A stretch of 64,000 nt of DNA from Tumebacillus sp. BK434 (GTDB taxonomy: Bacteria; Bacillota; Bacilli; Tumebacillales; Tumebacillaceae). Numbering within the stretch: the first letter of the stretch is position 1; each line of letters begins with the position of its first letter. A program made the position numbers and the translations under genes. Positions 50,320 to 59,482 of the stretch are shown here, piece after piece. The notes below the pieces were generated by a model. It saw nothing but the letters and a program-made list of their open reading frames with translations, was not told where the DNA came from and ran no database searches. The stretch lies in the NCBI RefSeq assembly GCF_004340785.1, contig NZ_SLXS01000007.1, forward strand, positions 101,069 to 165,068, read 5' to 3'.

Positions 50320-51675
50320 GTGAACTTTCAAGGGAAAAACGTGCTCGTGCTCGGCGTCGCCCGCTCCGGCGTGGCGGCCGCACGCCTCTTGCATGCACGC
50401 GGTGCGCACGTGACGGTCAACGACCAAAAGCTGCTTGCGGATATGATCAAAGATGCTGCTGAGCTTCAAGCGTTGGGCATTGAAGTGATCGGCGGGGGGC
50501 ACCCGGATGGCATTGTCCATCCGGGTCTCGATTTTGTCGTCAAGAATCCGGGGATTCCGTACTCCGCGCCGCCGGTCAAACAGGCGCTGGAATTGGGCAT
50601 CCCTGTGCTGACCGAAGTGGAGATCGCGTATCGGCTGGCGCAAGCGCCGATCATCGGCATCACCGGCAGCAATGGCAAGACGACGACTACGACGCTGGTC
50701 GGCGAAATGTTGGACGCAGCCGGGCTGCAGCCTGTCGTGGCCGGCAACATCGGCCGCGCTTTGAGCGACGTGGTGGAAGACGTGACGGCCGAGCAGTGGC
50801 TGGTCGCGGAGCTGTCGTCGTTTCAACTGATGGGCACGCAGGAGTTCCGCCCGAAGATCGGGGCCTTGTTGAACATCTATCCGGCGCATCTCGACTATCA
50901 CGGGACGCTGGAGGAATACAGAGACGCCAAGTATCGCCTGTTCGCCAACCAGACGGCTGACGATATTGCCGTCCTGAACTGGGACCAGCAACTGGTGCGC
51001 GATGTGCAATCGTTTGCAGAATCAAAATTGTTCCCCTTTTCGCTGAAAGAGGTATTAGATGAGGGCGTTTTTGTCAAGGATGGATACATCCATGCTCGTA
51101 TGCACGGCAAGGAACTCTCTCTGCTCCCGGTGAGTGAAGTGGCGCTCAAAGGGGAACACAACTTGGAAAATCTGCTGGCCGCTGCTGCGATGGCGCTGGC
51201 AGCCGGAGCGGACGTTGGCGCGATCGCGCAAGTGGCGCGCACGTTTTCGGGCGTCGAACACCGCCTTGAGCATGTGGCGACACATCACGGTGTCGCTTAT
51301 TACAATGATTCAAAGTCGACCAACTCGACGGCGGCGACGATGGCGATCAACACGTTTGCCGATCATAGCGTGGTGCTGATCGCAGGCGGTCTGGACCGCG
51401 GCGTCGATTTTCTGGAACTGGTGCCGGTGTTTGCGAAGAAAGTCAAATATGTCGCAGCGATCGGCCAGGCTGCCGACAAGATGCTGCACGTGGCGGAGCA
51501 GGCCGGCATCGGCGGCGTGAAGGTGGCGACGCTGGAAGATGCAGTCTCAGCCGCGCATCGCCAGGCACAGGCTGGTGACGTGGTGCTGCTGTCGCCGGCG
51601 TGTGCGAGCTGGGACATGTTTGGTTCATTCGAAGAGAGAGGAAGCATGTTTAAAAAAGCTGTGCATACATTATAG
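50320..51675 (+). CDS. murD: UDP-MurNAc-L-alanine:D-glutamate ligase MurD
   Basis: A 451-residue Mur ligase with GITGSNGKTTTTTLVGE, AELSSFQL, NIYPAHLDYHGTLEEY and YYNDSKSTNSTA signatures. A GTG start at 50320 is preferred, nine bases after AAGGTG; the GTG at 50308 belongs to that site. It follows mraY by 16 bases and precedes spoVE by 38. Confidence 0.94.
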   Translation: MNFQGKNVLVLGVARSGVAAARLLHARGAHVTVNDQKLLADMIKDAAELQALGIEVIGGGHPDGIVHPGLDFVVKNPGIPYSAPPVKQALELGIPVLTEVEIAYRLAQAPIIGITGSNGKTTTTTLVGEMLDAAGLQPVVAGNIGRALSDVVEDVTAEQWLVAELSSFQLMGTQEFRPKIGALLNIYPAHLDYHGTLEEYRDAKYRLFANQTADDIAVLNWDQQLVRDVQSFAESKLFPFSLKEVLDEGVFVKDGYIHARMHGKELSLLPVSEVALKGEHNLENLLAAAAMALAAGADVGAIAQVARTFSGVEHRLEHVATHHGVAYYNDSKSTNSTAATMAINTFADHSVVLIAGGLDRGVDFLELVPVFAKKVKYVAAIGQAADKMLHVAEQAGIGGVKVATLEDAVSAAHRQAQAGDVVLLSPACASWDMFGSFEERGSMFKKAVHTL

Positions 51676-51713
51676 CGATTGGACGAGACCGAGCACCGGG
51701 GGTGAACGTTGCC

Positions 51714-52814
51714 TTGAAGGGCAAGATCAAAACGTATCCGGACACGCTGATCATCCTGTCTACACTGATGCTTCTGGGAATCGGCGTCATTATCGTCTAT
51801 AGTGCCAGTGCTGTGCTTGCTGCTCAAAAAATGGGTGATGCATTCTTCTATGCCCAGCGTCAATTGATGTGGGCGGTGCTTGGGATCATCGCGATGTTTG
51901 CGATGATGAACTATGATTACCACAAGCTGAAGAAAATCGCCAAACCGCTTTTGATCATCTGTTTTCTGTTTTTGATCGCTGTAGCGATTCCGGGCATCGG
52001 TACGGTGCGTGGGGGGTCGCGGGCCTGGCTTGGGATCGGCTCCCTCGGGATTCAGCCGTCCGAGTTTGCCAAGCTCGGGATCATCATCTATTTTGCGTAC
52101 ATGCTGTCGCGGTATCAGGACAGAATCGTCGAGTTCAAACGAGGGCTACTGCCGCCGCTTGGAATTGCCATCGCCGCTGTCGGTTTGATCATGCTGGAGC
52201 CGGACCTCGGACAGAGCACCGTCCTGATGGGCACCGTCATCATCATCCTCTTCGCCGCAGGGGCGCAAATCAAACACTTGCTCGGTTTGGCCAGTCTGGC
52301 AATTCCCGCGTTCATCGCGCTCGTCGTGGTGGCGCCGTACCGCTTGAAGAGGATCGTCGCATTTATGGACCCTTGGGCCTATCAGTTGGACGAGGGGTAT
52401 CACATCATCCAGTCGCTGTATGCGATCGGACCGGGCGGGCTGCTCGGCTTGGGACTTGGCCGCAGTCGGCAAAAGTTCCTCTACCTGCCGGAGCCGCAGA
52501 CCGACTTCATTTTCTCGATCCTTGCCGAAGAGCTTGGCTTCATCGGCGGGGCCACGCTGCTCGGACTGTTCCTGCTGCTCGTCTGGCGGGGATTGCGCAC
52601 CGCGATCACGGCACCGGACACGTTCGGTTCGCTGCTCGCTGTGGGCATCACGGGGATGATCGCCGTGCAGGTCATCATCAACGTCGGAGTGGTCACCGGC
52701 TCGATGCCGGTCACCGGGATTACGCTTCCGTTCATCAGCTATGGGGGATCTTCGCTCACACTGATGCTTACGGGGGTGGGGATACTGCTCAACATCTCAC
52801 GACAGACAAGGTGA
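51714..52814 (+). CDS. spoVE: SpoVE/FtsW-type lipid II polymerase (SEDS family)
   Basis: A 366-residue, ten-span SEDS protein, the exact length of B. subtilis SpoVE. YSASAV after span 1, RGGSRAWLGIGSLGIQPSEFAKL (the SEDS signature), the late GITLPFISYGGSS and short tails are all present. It polymerises lipid II with a cognate class B PBP. A TTG start nine bases after GGGGGTG is chosen; the GTG at 51702 is within that site. SpoVE and FtsW cannot be separated by sequence alone; position next to spoVD-murD suggests SpoVE. Confidence 0.9.
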   Translation: MKGKIKTYPDTLIILSTLMLLGIGVIIVYSASAVLAAQKMGDAFFYAQRQLMWAVLGIIAMFAMMNYDYHKLKKIAKPLLIICFLFLIAVAIPGIGTVRGGSRAWLGIGSLGIQPSEFAKLGIIIYFAYMLSRYQDRIVEFKRGLLPPLGIAIAAVGLIMLEPDLGQSTVLMGTVIIILFAAGAQIKHLLGLASLAIPAFIALVVVAPYRLKRIVAFMDPWAYQLDEGYHIIQSLYAIGPGGLLGLGLGRSRQKFLYLPEPQTDFIFSILAEELGFIGGATLLGLFLLLVWRGLRTAITAPDTFGSLLAVGITGMIAVQVIINVGVVTGSMPVTGITLPFISYGGSSLTLMLTGVGILLNISRQTR

Positions 52815-52839
52815 CGCTCCCCGCTTCCCGTTATATAAT
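52811..52839 (+). promoter_or_regulatory. SigA-type promoter between spoVE and murB
   Basis: GTGACG (52811-52816, overlapping the spoVE stop), 17-base spacer, perfect TATAAT (52834-52839). A terminator begins only about 20 bases after the predicted start, so full-length murB transcripts need read-through. Confidence 0.55.
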
Positions 52840-52861
52840 GGATGTAAAGTTCGCAGTGTCT

Positions 52862-52889
52862 ACCTGAGCTTTGCGGCTCAGGTTTTTTT
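52862..52889 (+). terminator. Intrinsic terminator before murB
   Basis: ACCTGAGC-TTTGCG-GCTCAGGT followed by T7. It lies where murG would be in B. subtilis. A weak SigE-like promoter (CACATATT, 12 bases, CATATCAT; 52909-52936) follows it and could serve murB during sporulation. Confidence 0.85.
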
Positions 52890-52998
52890 GTTTGTAGTAG
52901 GCAGATGTCACATATTTTCCGCGACCTCCATATCATGGGGATACGAAGTGCGGAACTTGAGTTCACCTAACTTGTCAGGTTTGATCTGGAGGTACGAC

Positions 52999-53916
52999 AT
53001 GAAGAAAGAGCAGACGATATCCCTTTTTGCAAACGAAGACGTCGGCACGGTGCTGCTGGAGGAGCCGCTTTCCAAGCACACCTCCTGGAAGATCGGCGGC
53101 CCGGCAGACGTGTTCGTCTTGCCAACCACAATTGAACATCTCGTGCGGATCATGGAATTGACCCATGAACATCAGATTCCCTGGTACGTGATTGGGAAAG
53201 GTTCGAATCTGCTGGTGAAGGACGGCGGGCTGCGCGGTGTCGTACTGAAGCTCGGCGACAATTTTGCCGAGCTGAAGATCGAGGGTCAAACCTTGACAGC
53301 ACAAGGTGGGCGCTCGTTCGTTTCCGCAGCCAACCATGCGATTCGCAGCGGGCTTGCCGGACTGGAATTTGCCACGGGGATTCCGGGCACGGTCGGCGGC
53401 GCGGTGATGATGAACGCGGGAGCACACGGCGGTGAGGTGAAAGACGTGTTGAAGGAGTGCCGCGTGCTGACCGAAACAGGCCAGATCGTTCATCTCGCAC
53501 ACGCCGACCTCCATTTTGACTACCGCTATTCCCGGCTGAAAGACCAGCCGGCGATCGTCCTCGATGCAAGCTTCTCCCTGCATCCGGGCGATGCCGAAGA
53601 GATGAGCGAGCGGGTGAAAGGCTGGCGGGAGCGCCGCCAAGCCACACAGCCTTTGGCAATGCCCAGCTGCGGCAGCGTCTTCCGCAATCCGGACGGCACG
53701 CACGCAGGCAAGCTCGTCGAAGAGGCCGGCCTGAAAGGCAAGCGAATCGGAGGGGCACAAATTTCGGAACTCCACGGAAACTTCATCGTGAACACCGGGG
53801 GAGCAAAAGCGGCTGACGTCTTGCAATTGATCGAATATGTGCAGTGCACAATCAAGGAAACATACGGCTATGAACTTCACCCTGAAGTGCGGATCGTTGG
53901 AGAGGAGACACTATAG
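52999..53916 (+). CDS. murB: UDP-N-acetylenolpyruvoylglucosamine reductase MurB
   Basis: A 305-residue FAD enzyme, the reduction step of UDP-MurNAc synthesis. HTSWKIGGPADVFVLP, IGKGSNLLVKDGG, LEFATGIPGTVGGAVMMNAGAHGGEV and MPSCGSVFRNP with the active-site Ser identify it. The start at 52999 follows GGAGGT at six bases; the frame extends to 52888 only by chance. It lies directly before murA, whose product it reduces. Confidence 0.95.
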   Translation: MKKEQTISLFANEDVGTVLLEEPLSKHTSWKIGGPADVFVLPTTIEHLVRIMELTHEHQIPWYVIGKGSNLLVKDGGLRGVVLKLGDNFAELKIEGQTLTAQGGRSFVSAANHAIRSGLAGLEFATGIPGTVGGAVMMNAGAHGGEVKDVLKECRVLTETGQIVHLAHADLHFDYRYSRLKDQPAIVLDASFSLHPGDAEEMSERVKGWRERRQATQPLAMPSCGSVFRNPDGTHAGKLVEEAGLKGKRIGGAQISELHGNFIVNTGGAKAADVLQLIEYVQCTIKETYGYELHPEVRIVGEETL

Positions 53917-53929
53917 GGGGTGACACGCG

Positions 53930-55210
53930 GTGGAATGCTTGGCCATCGAAGGCGGGCATCGACTCACGGGGACTCTGCGGATTCACGGCGCTAAAAATGC
54001 GGCATTGCCAATTCTTGCCGCCAGTGTCATGGCACACGGAGAGAGCACCATCCAAGATGTTCCCGACTTGCAGGATATTCGCGTGATGACAACGATTCTC
54101 CGGCAACTCGGCGCCAAGGTAAAGGCGGAAGGCGCGACGCTTCGCATCGACGCCACGCTTTTGCAGAGCACGGAGGTGCCAGAATACCTGATGCGCCAGA
54201 TGCGCTCCTCGATCTTTTTGATGGGGCCGATCCTGGCGCGCTTCGGACACGTGCGCGTCTCCAAGCCGGGCGGATGCACGATCGGCTCCCGGCCGATCGA
54301 CTTGCATCTCAAAGGGCTGCAGGCATTGGGCGCCACGATCGAAGAGAAACACGGCTACATCGACTGCCGGGCTGCGCGGCTGCGTGGCGCGAAGATTCAC
54401 CTCGACATCCCAAGCGTCGGCGCGACCGAGAACCTGATCATGGCGGCGGTGTTTGCGGAAGGCACGACGGTGATCGAAAATGCGGCCCGTGAACCGGAGA
54501 TCGCCGATCTGGCCCATTACCTGAACGCCATGGGCGCAAACGTGCAGGGCGCAGGCGAGGACAGAGTGATCATCGAAGGCGTCGATCGCCTGGAAGCGGT
54601 GGAATACCGCGTGATTCCCGACCGGATCGTCACCGGCACGATGATGGTGGCGGCGGCGGTGACCCAAGGCGACATCACCTTGCACAACACCAACGAGGCG
54701 CATCTGGGCGTCGTGATCAACAAGCTGCGCGAAGCAGGTGCTGAGATTACCGTCCAAGGCGACGCGATGCGGGTGAAGATGGAAGGGCGTCCGAAGCCGA
54801 TCGACAGCATCAAGACGACCTACTATCCGGGTTTCCCGACCGACCTGCAATCGCCGTTCATGACTTTGATGTCGGTGGCGTCCGGCACCTCGCTGGTGAC
54901 CGAGTCGGTCTTTGAAGGGCGCTTCCAGCATGTCAGCGAACTGCGGCGCATGGGAGCGAAGATCAAAGTCGATCTGCGCACGGCGATCATGGAAGGGGTG
55001 GCCGAACTGACCGGCGCTGTGGTCGAAGCTTCCGACCTGCGCGCCGGCGCCGCTCTGATCCTCGCGGGACTGGCGGCGAACGGCACGACGTATGTGGAGA
55101 ATGTGCACCACATCGACCGCGGTTATGAGAAGGTCGAGGAGATGTTCGGTCAACTGGGCGCGAAGATCTGGCGCATCGACCGTGATCAGCGGGCTGTGGC
55201 CGGCAAGTAG
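53930..55210 (+). CDS. murA: UDP-N-acetylglucosamine 1-carboxyvinyltransferase MurA
   Basis: A 426-residue EPSP-synthase-like enzyme, first committed step of peptidoglycan synthesis. GAKNAALPILAA at the N-terminus and Cys116 in KPGGCTIGSRP, the residue that fosfomycin alkylates, are intact; PTDLQSPFMTLM and the terminal RGYEKVEEMFGQLGAKI are family features. A GTG start eight or so bases after GGGGGTG. It is 13 bases after murB; a terminator follows. Confidence 0.95.
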   Translation: MECLAIEGGHRLTGTLRIHGAKNAALPILAASVMAHGESTIQDVPDLQDIRVMTTILRQLGAKVKAEGATLRIDATLLQSTEVPEYLMRQMRSSIFLMGPILARFGHVRVSKPGGCTIGSRPIDLHLKGLQALGATIEEKHGYIDCRAARLRGAKIHLDIPSVGATENLIMAAVFAEGTTVIENAAREPEIADLAHYLNAMGANVQGAGEDRVIIEGVDRLEAVEYRVIPDRIVTGTMMVAAAVTQGDITLHNTNEAHLGVVINKLREAGAEITVQGDAMRVKMEGRPKPIDSIKTTYYPGFPTDLQSPFMTLMSVASGTSLVTESVFEGRFQHVSELRRMGAKIKVDLRTAIMEGVAELTGAVVEASDLRAGAALILAGLAANGTTYVENVHHIDRGYEKVEEMFGQLGAKIWRIDRDQRAVAGK

Positions 55211-55234
55211 CGAACGATCCTGTATATTCTTATT

Positions 55235-55275
55235 CGAGACGGGGTGTCGATCATGATGCGCCGTCTCGTTTTTTG
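55235..55275 (+). terminator. Intrinsic terminator after murA
   Basis: CGAGACGG (55235-55242) pairs with CCGTCTCG (55261-55268), enclosing a smaller hairpin, followed by T6. Confidence 0.85.
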
Positions 55276-55302
55276 TCAAAATGTGTTGAGTCTATCAGCT
55301 TA

Positions 55303-55330
55303 TTGAAAAGAGAGTTAAAAGTGATATAAT
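55303..55330 (+). promoter_or_regulatory. SigA promoter of the divIB-ftsZ part of the cluster
   Basis: TTGAAA (55303-55308), 16-base spacer, TATAAT (55325-55330). The leader to the divIB start is about 80 bases. Confidence 0.8.
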
Positions 55331-55418
55331 GAAGCAATATGTACGGCATATCTCACGCATATGCCGTTTTTCATTAGGTACGGAAGATACACACACTAGC
55401 AAAGGAGCCGGTCCTCAC

Positions 55419-56213
55419 ATGCCTAAAACGCCGCCGCCGACCGTCTTAGAATCGTATGCGGAACAGCATCAGCAACCAAAAGGAAAGCGCCGCCCGAACC
55501 GGAAGGCGTTACTTTTTGTTGTCGTTTTTTTCGGAGGACTGCTCGTCGCCGGATTCTTGCAGTCGCCCTTGTCTGAAGTCTCCTATTTAGAAGTCAAAGG
55601 GAACCACCAGCTGCGCTATGAAGAGATCCTGCGCACCGCAGAACTCGAGAAAGGCATGAGCCTGCTCGCGGTGGACAAGGGAGATGTGAAGGACAAGATC
55701 CAAAGCGCCTTTCCGCTTGTGCAGTCGGTCGATGTACAGGTATCGTGGAAAGGTGAGGTCGTCATCGCCGTCGTGGAAAAGAAAGCGGCAGGCCAGATGG
55801 TGCAAGGGGCGACGCTCTACCGCATCCTGCAGGACGGCACGGTGCTCGCCGGCACGGAAAAGCTGGAAGCTGAGCAGCTGCCCGTGATCTCCATGGACCG
55901 GCCAGGCAACTTGCAGCCGGGGCAGAAAATCAGCTCGCCTGATCTGCAGGAGCTGGCCAAGCAGATTCCGGAGGTCGACCGGGCGGTGCTCGATCAGATC
56001 TCGGAGATCCGTGTGACTTCGGAAGGCCCGTGGCGGATCTACATGCGCGACAAGTTCGAAGTCCGCATCCCGCCGCGCCAGTTTGCCGACAAGATGAAGT
56101 CCTATCTGGCCTACCGCGGGGCACTGCCTGCCGACACGAAGCCCGGCATCATCAACATGCTCGAAGCGAACTATCTGGAGAACTTCAAGCCTGAAGAACA
56201 GAAGGGAGACTAA
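55419..56213 (+). CDS. divIB: Cell division protein DivIB (FtsQ)
   Basis: A 264-residue bitopic divisome protein: basic cytoplasmic N-terminus with KGKRRPNRKAL, one membrane span (about 29-47), a POTRA domain starting SEVSYLEVKGNHQLRYEEILR, and a beta domain to about 235. The start at 55419 is the first methionine of the region resembling DivIB, with AAAGGAG upstream at a longer than usual distance; the frame before it includes the promoter. With FtsL and DivIC it licenses septal synthesis. Confidence 0.92.
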   Translation: MPKTPPPTVLESYAEQHQQPKGKRRPNRKALLFVVVFFGGLLVAGFLQSPLSEVSYLEVKGNHQLRYEEILRTAELEKGMSLLAVDKGDVKDKIQSAFPLVQSVDVQVSWKGEVVIAVVEKKAAGQMVQGATLYRILQDGTVLAGTEKLEAEQLPVISMDRPGNLQPGQKISSPDLQELAKQIPEVDRAVLDQISEIRVTSEGPWRIYMRDKFEVRIPPRQFADKMKSYLAYRGALPADTKPGIINMLEANYLENFKPEEQKGD

Positions 56214-56215
56214 GC

Positions 56216-56965
56216 ATGCCTAAAAAAACGAACCCGCGTGTCAAACTGATCGTGTCGCTTTCGGTAATCTCCGTCATTCTCGGCCTGATGCTTTCCATGC
56301 AATATAAGAACACCCGCGCCGCTGCCAAGTTTCAACTGGACGCAGCGCATGTCTACGACCCGCGGGCGCAATATACGGCTGACCAGCTGAACAAGACCAA
56401 AGAAACCAACAGCCAGTACGAAGCGCAGCTGGAAAAGCTCAAAAAGCAGATGTTTGAACTGGAAGAAAAGGCGGGGGACATCGCCAAACAGGAGTCGCCC
56501 GACCTCAAGGACGAGCTGAGCAAGTACCGCGTCATGTCGGGCATTTTGCCGTTGAAAGGCGAAGGGATCACCTTCACGCTCGATGACAGCATGGTCAAAG
56601 ACGTTCCGAAGGACTGGGACCCGGAGCTGTTGATCGTTCATGATTCCGACCTGATGAACGTGACCAACGAGCTGTTGATCGCCGGGGCGGAAGCGGTGCA
56701 GATCAACGACCAGCGCATCTCGTCGACGACCGGCATCATTTGCATCGGTCCGGTGATCAAGATCAACGGGCAGAAGATCAACCGTCCGTATGAATTCCGC
56801 GCCATCGGCAACAAAGACCGTCTCGAAGCGGCGCTGACGCTCAAAGGCGGCGTACTCGATATCTTCCGGTATCGGACCTTGACCATTCAGCCGCCGAAGA
56901 AAAGCCTGTCGGTGTCGATCAACGGTTACTCCGGCAACTTTAACGGCCTGAGCGAAAACAAATAG
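56216..56965 (+). CDS. ylxW: DUF881 family protein YlxW
   Basis: A 249-residue protein with one N-terminal membrane span (about 10-26), a coiled coil (about 50-90, NKTKETNSQYEAQLEKLKKQM) and the DUF881 domain (about 105-245, GEGITFTLDD...VHDSDLMNVTNELLIAGAEAVQINDQRI). The family always sits between divIB and ftsA in Bacilli; the role is unknown, possibly division-linked. An AAGGGAG site precedes the ATG; only two bases separate it from divIB. Confidence 0.9.
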   Translation: MPKKTNPRVKLIVSLSVISVILGLMLSMQYKNTRAAAKFQLDAAHVYDPRAQYTADQLNKTKETNSQYEAQLEKLKKQMFELEEKAGDIAKQESPDLKDELSKYRVMSGILPLKGEGITFTLDDSMVKDVPKDWDPELLIVHDSDLMNVTNELLIAGAEAVQINDQRISSTTGIICIGPVIKINGQKINRPYEFRAIGNKDRLEAALTLKGGVLDIFRYRTLTIQPPKKSLSVSINGYSGNFNGLSENK

Positions 56966-56982
56966 AAAGGGTGGGAGAGCCA

Positions 56983-57723
56983 GTGAAACTTAACAATAAG
57001 ATCACCCTTGCGCTGGTATCGACGCTGCTTGGCGTTATGATGACCGTTCAGTTCACTTCGATCAACCGCCCGAAACTGGATTCCAGCGCGGCAGTCGACA
57101 CCCTGCAGCTGACGACCGAACTCAATCAGGAGACGGAGCGCCAGCAGTTTCTGCGCAGGCAAATCCGCGAGACAGAAGCGAAGGTGCGAGGTCTGGAAAG
57201 CCAAAAAGGCAACCAGAGCCAACTGGTGCGCACGCTCGCCGAAGAGCTGGAACAGGTCAAAAAGCAGGCCGGGATGAGCGAAGTGAAGGGCAACGGGATC
57301 ATCGTGACGATCGAAGACGATTTTGATCTGATCGCAGTCAAAGATTCGTACAACCTCTCGCTATACCGCTCACTGCTCGGTGATTATCTATTTCGTGTTG
57401 TCAACTACTTAAAAGGCAATGAAGCCAAAGCGATCTCCGTCAACAATCATCGCATCGTTTCCTTCAGCTCAATCCGCTCGATCGATGAGAACAATCTGCA
57501 GGTGAACACCGTGATGGTGTCCCCGGACAAGGTGATGATCAAGGCGGTTGGCAATGTGGATCAGATGAAGGTCGGCTTGAGCATCTTCCCGCAGCCGTTT
57601 GCGGAGATGGGCAAGAAGATCACGGTGAAAGAAGTCGATGACGGCACGCTCGTCATTCCGCCGTATGATGATGACGCGGTGCAATATCAGTATGCGCATC
57701 CTGAAGGGGAGAAGAAATTATGA
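56983..57723 (+). CDS. ylxX: DUF881 family protein YlxX
   Basis: A 246-residue paralogue of YlxW: N-terminal span (about 8-24), coiled coil (about 40-95) and a DUF881 domain (GNGIIVTIEDDFDLI...ISVNNHRIVSFSSIRSI). A GTG start at 56983 lies after GGGAGAG; the GTG at 56971 belongs to the site region. The stop overlaps the sbp start (ATGA). Function unknown. Confidence 0.9.
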   Translation: MKLNNKITLALVSTLLGVMMTVQFTSINRPKLDSSAAVDTLQLTTELNQETERQQFLRRQIRETEAKVRGLESQKGNQSQLVRTLAEELEQVKKQAGMSEVKGNGIIVTIEDDFDLIAVKDSYNLSLYRSLLGDYLFRVVNYLKGNEAKAISVNNHRIVSFSSIRSIDENNLQVNTVMVSPDKVMIKAVGNVDQMKVGLSIFPQPFAEMGKKITVKEVDDGTLVIPPYDDDAVQYQYAHPEGEKKL

Positions 57724-58079
57724 TCTGGATTCCGGTCATTGGTTTGATGCTTGGCGTGTTTATTGGACTTTCCTTCAATCTGACGGTGCCGCTGCAGTAC
57801 AGCAGCTACTTGTCGATCGCGATTCTGGCGGCGCTGGACACCGTTTTCGGCGGTATCCGCGCCAGCCTTGAGCGCCATTTTGACAGCAGCGTGTTCATCA
57901 GCGGTTTCTTCTTCAACACCCTGCTGGCCGCCCTGCTCGCCTTCATCGGGGTGCAGCTCGGCGTCGATCTGTATCTGGCGGCTGTATTCGCTTTTGGGGT
58001 GCGTTTGTTCAACAACATTGCGGCCATTCGTCGTTTGATGGTAACCCGTTCCCGTAAACACCCTGAAAAAACTTTATAA
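57720..58079 (+). CDS. sbp: Small basic protein Sbp (DUF1290)
   Basis: A 119-residue membrane protein with three or four spans (PVIGLMLGVFIGLSF, YLSIAILAALDTVFGGIRASLE, FFFNTLLAALLAFIGVQLGVDLYLAAVFAFGVRLFNNIAAIRR) and a basic end. It matches Sbp, conserved upstream of ftsA in Bacilli, function unknown. Translationally coupled to ylxX. The 117 bases to ftsA hold no clear SigA promoter that I can defend. Confidence 0.92.
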   Translation: MIWIPVIGLMLGVFIGLSFNLTVPLQYSSYLSIAILAALDTVFGGIRASLERHFDSSVFISGFFFNTLLAALLAFIGVQLGVDLYLAAVFAFGVRLFNNIAAIRRLMVTRSRKHPEKTL

Positions 58080-58196
58080 AGCCCAGAACTTTTTTAGAGA
58101 AAATCGTTCCGAAAAAAAGGGAATCGACACGAGACGTTGAATTTAAAAACTGGTATAAAGAAATAGTTTGGCATAGTACTAGGGAGGTGCCACCGC

Positions 58197-59426
58197 TTGA
58201 CAAACGGCGATATCATCGTCAGCTTAGACATAGGAACATCCAAGGTGCGGGCCATTATTGGCGAAGTGACTGGCACGGAGATACAGATTATCGGCGTTGG
58301 CTCTGCTGACGGTGACGGTATACGTAAAGGTGCAATTGTTGATATAGATAAGACTGTTCAATCCATTCGCGCCGCGATCGATCATGCGGAGCGTATGGTC
58401 GGCATTCAGATCTCGTCTGCGTACATCGGCATCTCTGGCAATCATATCTCCCTTCAAAGCAGCCATGGCGTTGTTGCCGTCAATTCTCCGAACCGCGAGA
58501 TCGGCGACGAGGACATCGACCGCGTGCTGCAAGCTTCGCGAGTCATCGCGCTCCCACCGGAGCGTGAGATTATCGATGTGGTCCCCAAAGGCTACGTTGT
58601 AGATGGTTTGACAGATATCTCAGATCCCCGCGGCATGATCGGGGTGCGTCTTGAGGTTGATGCTTATATCATCACCGGTTCCCGCACCGTCATTCACAAC
58701 CTGGTGCGCTGCGTGGAACGGGCAGGCATTCAGATTGCCGGGCTTGTGCTCGCCCCGCTGGCGGCTGGCACTGTCGCTTTGACGGGCGATGAGAAAAAGC
58801 TCGGGGTCGGCTTGATCGATCTCGGTGCCGGACAGACGACCGTTTCGGTCTTTAAGGAAGGCATTTTGGAGGCGACGACTGTGCTTCCGGTCGGCGGCGA
58901 CCATGTCACCAACGACATCGCGATCGGTCTGCGCACGCAGACGGAAGCGGCGGAAGGCATCAAATTGCGCAATGGCTGCGCGCTCGTGAACGAAAGCGTA
59001 CCGGATCACACTTTTAAAGTATCCCGCGTTGGCGGAAACGCCGACAAAGAATTCTCTCAAGTCGATCTGGCCCACATCATCGAACCCCGCATGCAGGAGA
59101 TCTTCATGATGGTGCGCCAAGAGCTGGAGAAGATGGGCTACAAAGAGTTGGCGGGGGGCTATGTGCTCACCGGCGGCGGTGCGAACCTTCCGGCGGTGGA
59201 CAAGCTCGCAGAGATCGAACTCGAATCTTCTGTGCGCGTGGCGATTCCGGAGTTCCTCGGCGTCAAAGACGCTTCGTTCATCAACGGTGTCGGGATCATT
59301 CGCAATGTAGCGCACAACTTTACGAACAAGGTGGAAGTTGCAGCTGCAGCGCCGCGTCGTAAAGCCGGCGGCAACGGCGGCGGCTTTGTCGACAAGATCA
59401 AGAACTGGTTTAACGAGTTTATCTAA
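58197..59426 (+). CDS. ftsA: Cell division protein FtsA
   Basis: A 409-residue actin-like ATPase that tethers FtsZ to the membrane. [15 protein letters not shown] (phosphate 1), [31 protein letters not shown] (phosphate 2) and [18 protein letters not shown] (adenosine) are intact; the 1C domain lies between, and the amphipathic membrane-targeting helix is [13 protein letters not shown] at the very end. A TTG start follows AGGGAGGTG at nine bases. Confidence 0.95.
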   Translation: MTNGDIIVSLDIGTSKVRAIIGEVTGTEIQIIGVGSADGDGIRKGAIVDIDKTVQSIRAAIDHAERMVGIQISSAYIGISGNHISLQSSHGVVAVNSPNREIGDEDIDRVLQASRVIALPPEREIIDVVPKGYVVDGLTDISDPRGMIGVRLEVDAYIITGSRTVIHNLVRCVERAGIQIAGLVLAPLAAGTVALTGDEKKLGVGLIDLGAGQTTVSVFKEGILEATTVLPVGGDHVTNDIAIGLRTQTEAAEGIKLRNGCALVNESVPDHTFKVSRVGGNADKEFSQVDLAHIIEPRMQEIFMMVRQELEKMGYKELAGGYVLTGGGANLPAVDKLAEIELESSVRVAIPEFLGVKDASFINGVGIIRNVAHNFTNKVEVAAAAPRRKAGGNGGGFVDKIKNWFNEFI

Positions 59427-59482
59427 GAATCAGCACATTTTGTAACAACTTGGGTTTAGTTAGTGAGGAGGAACAAGGATAT

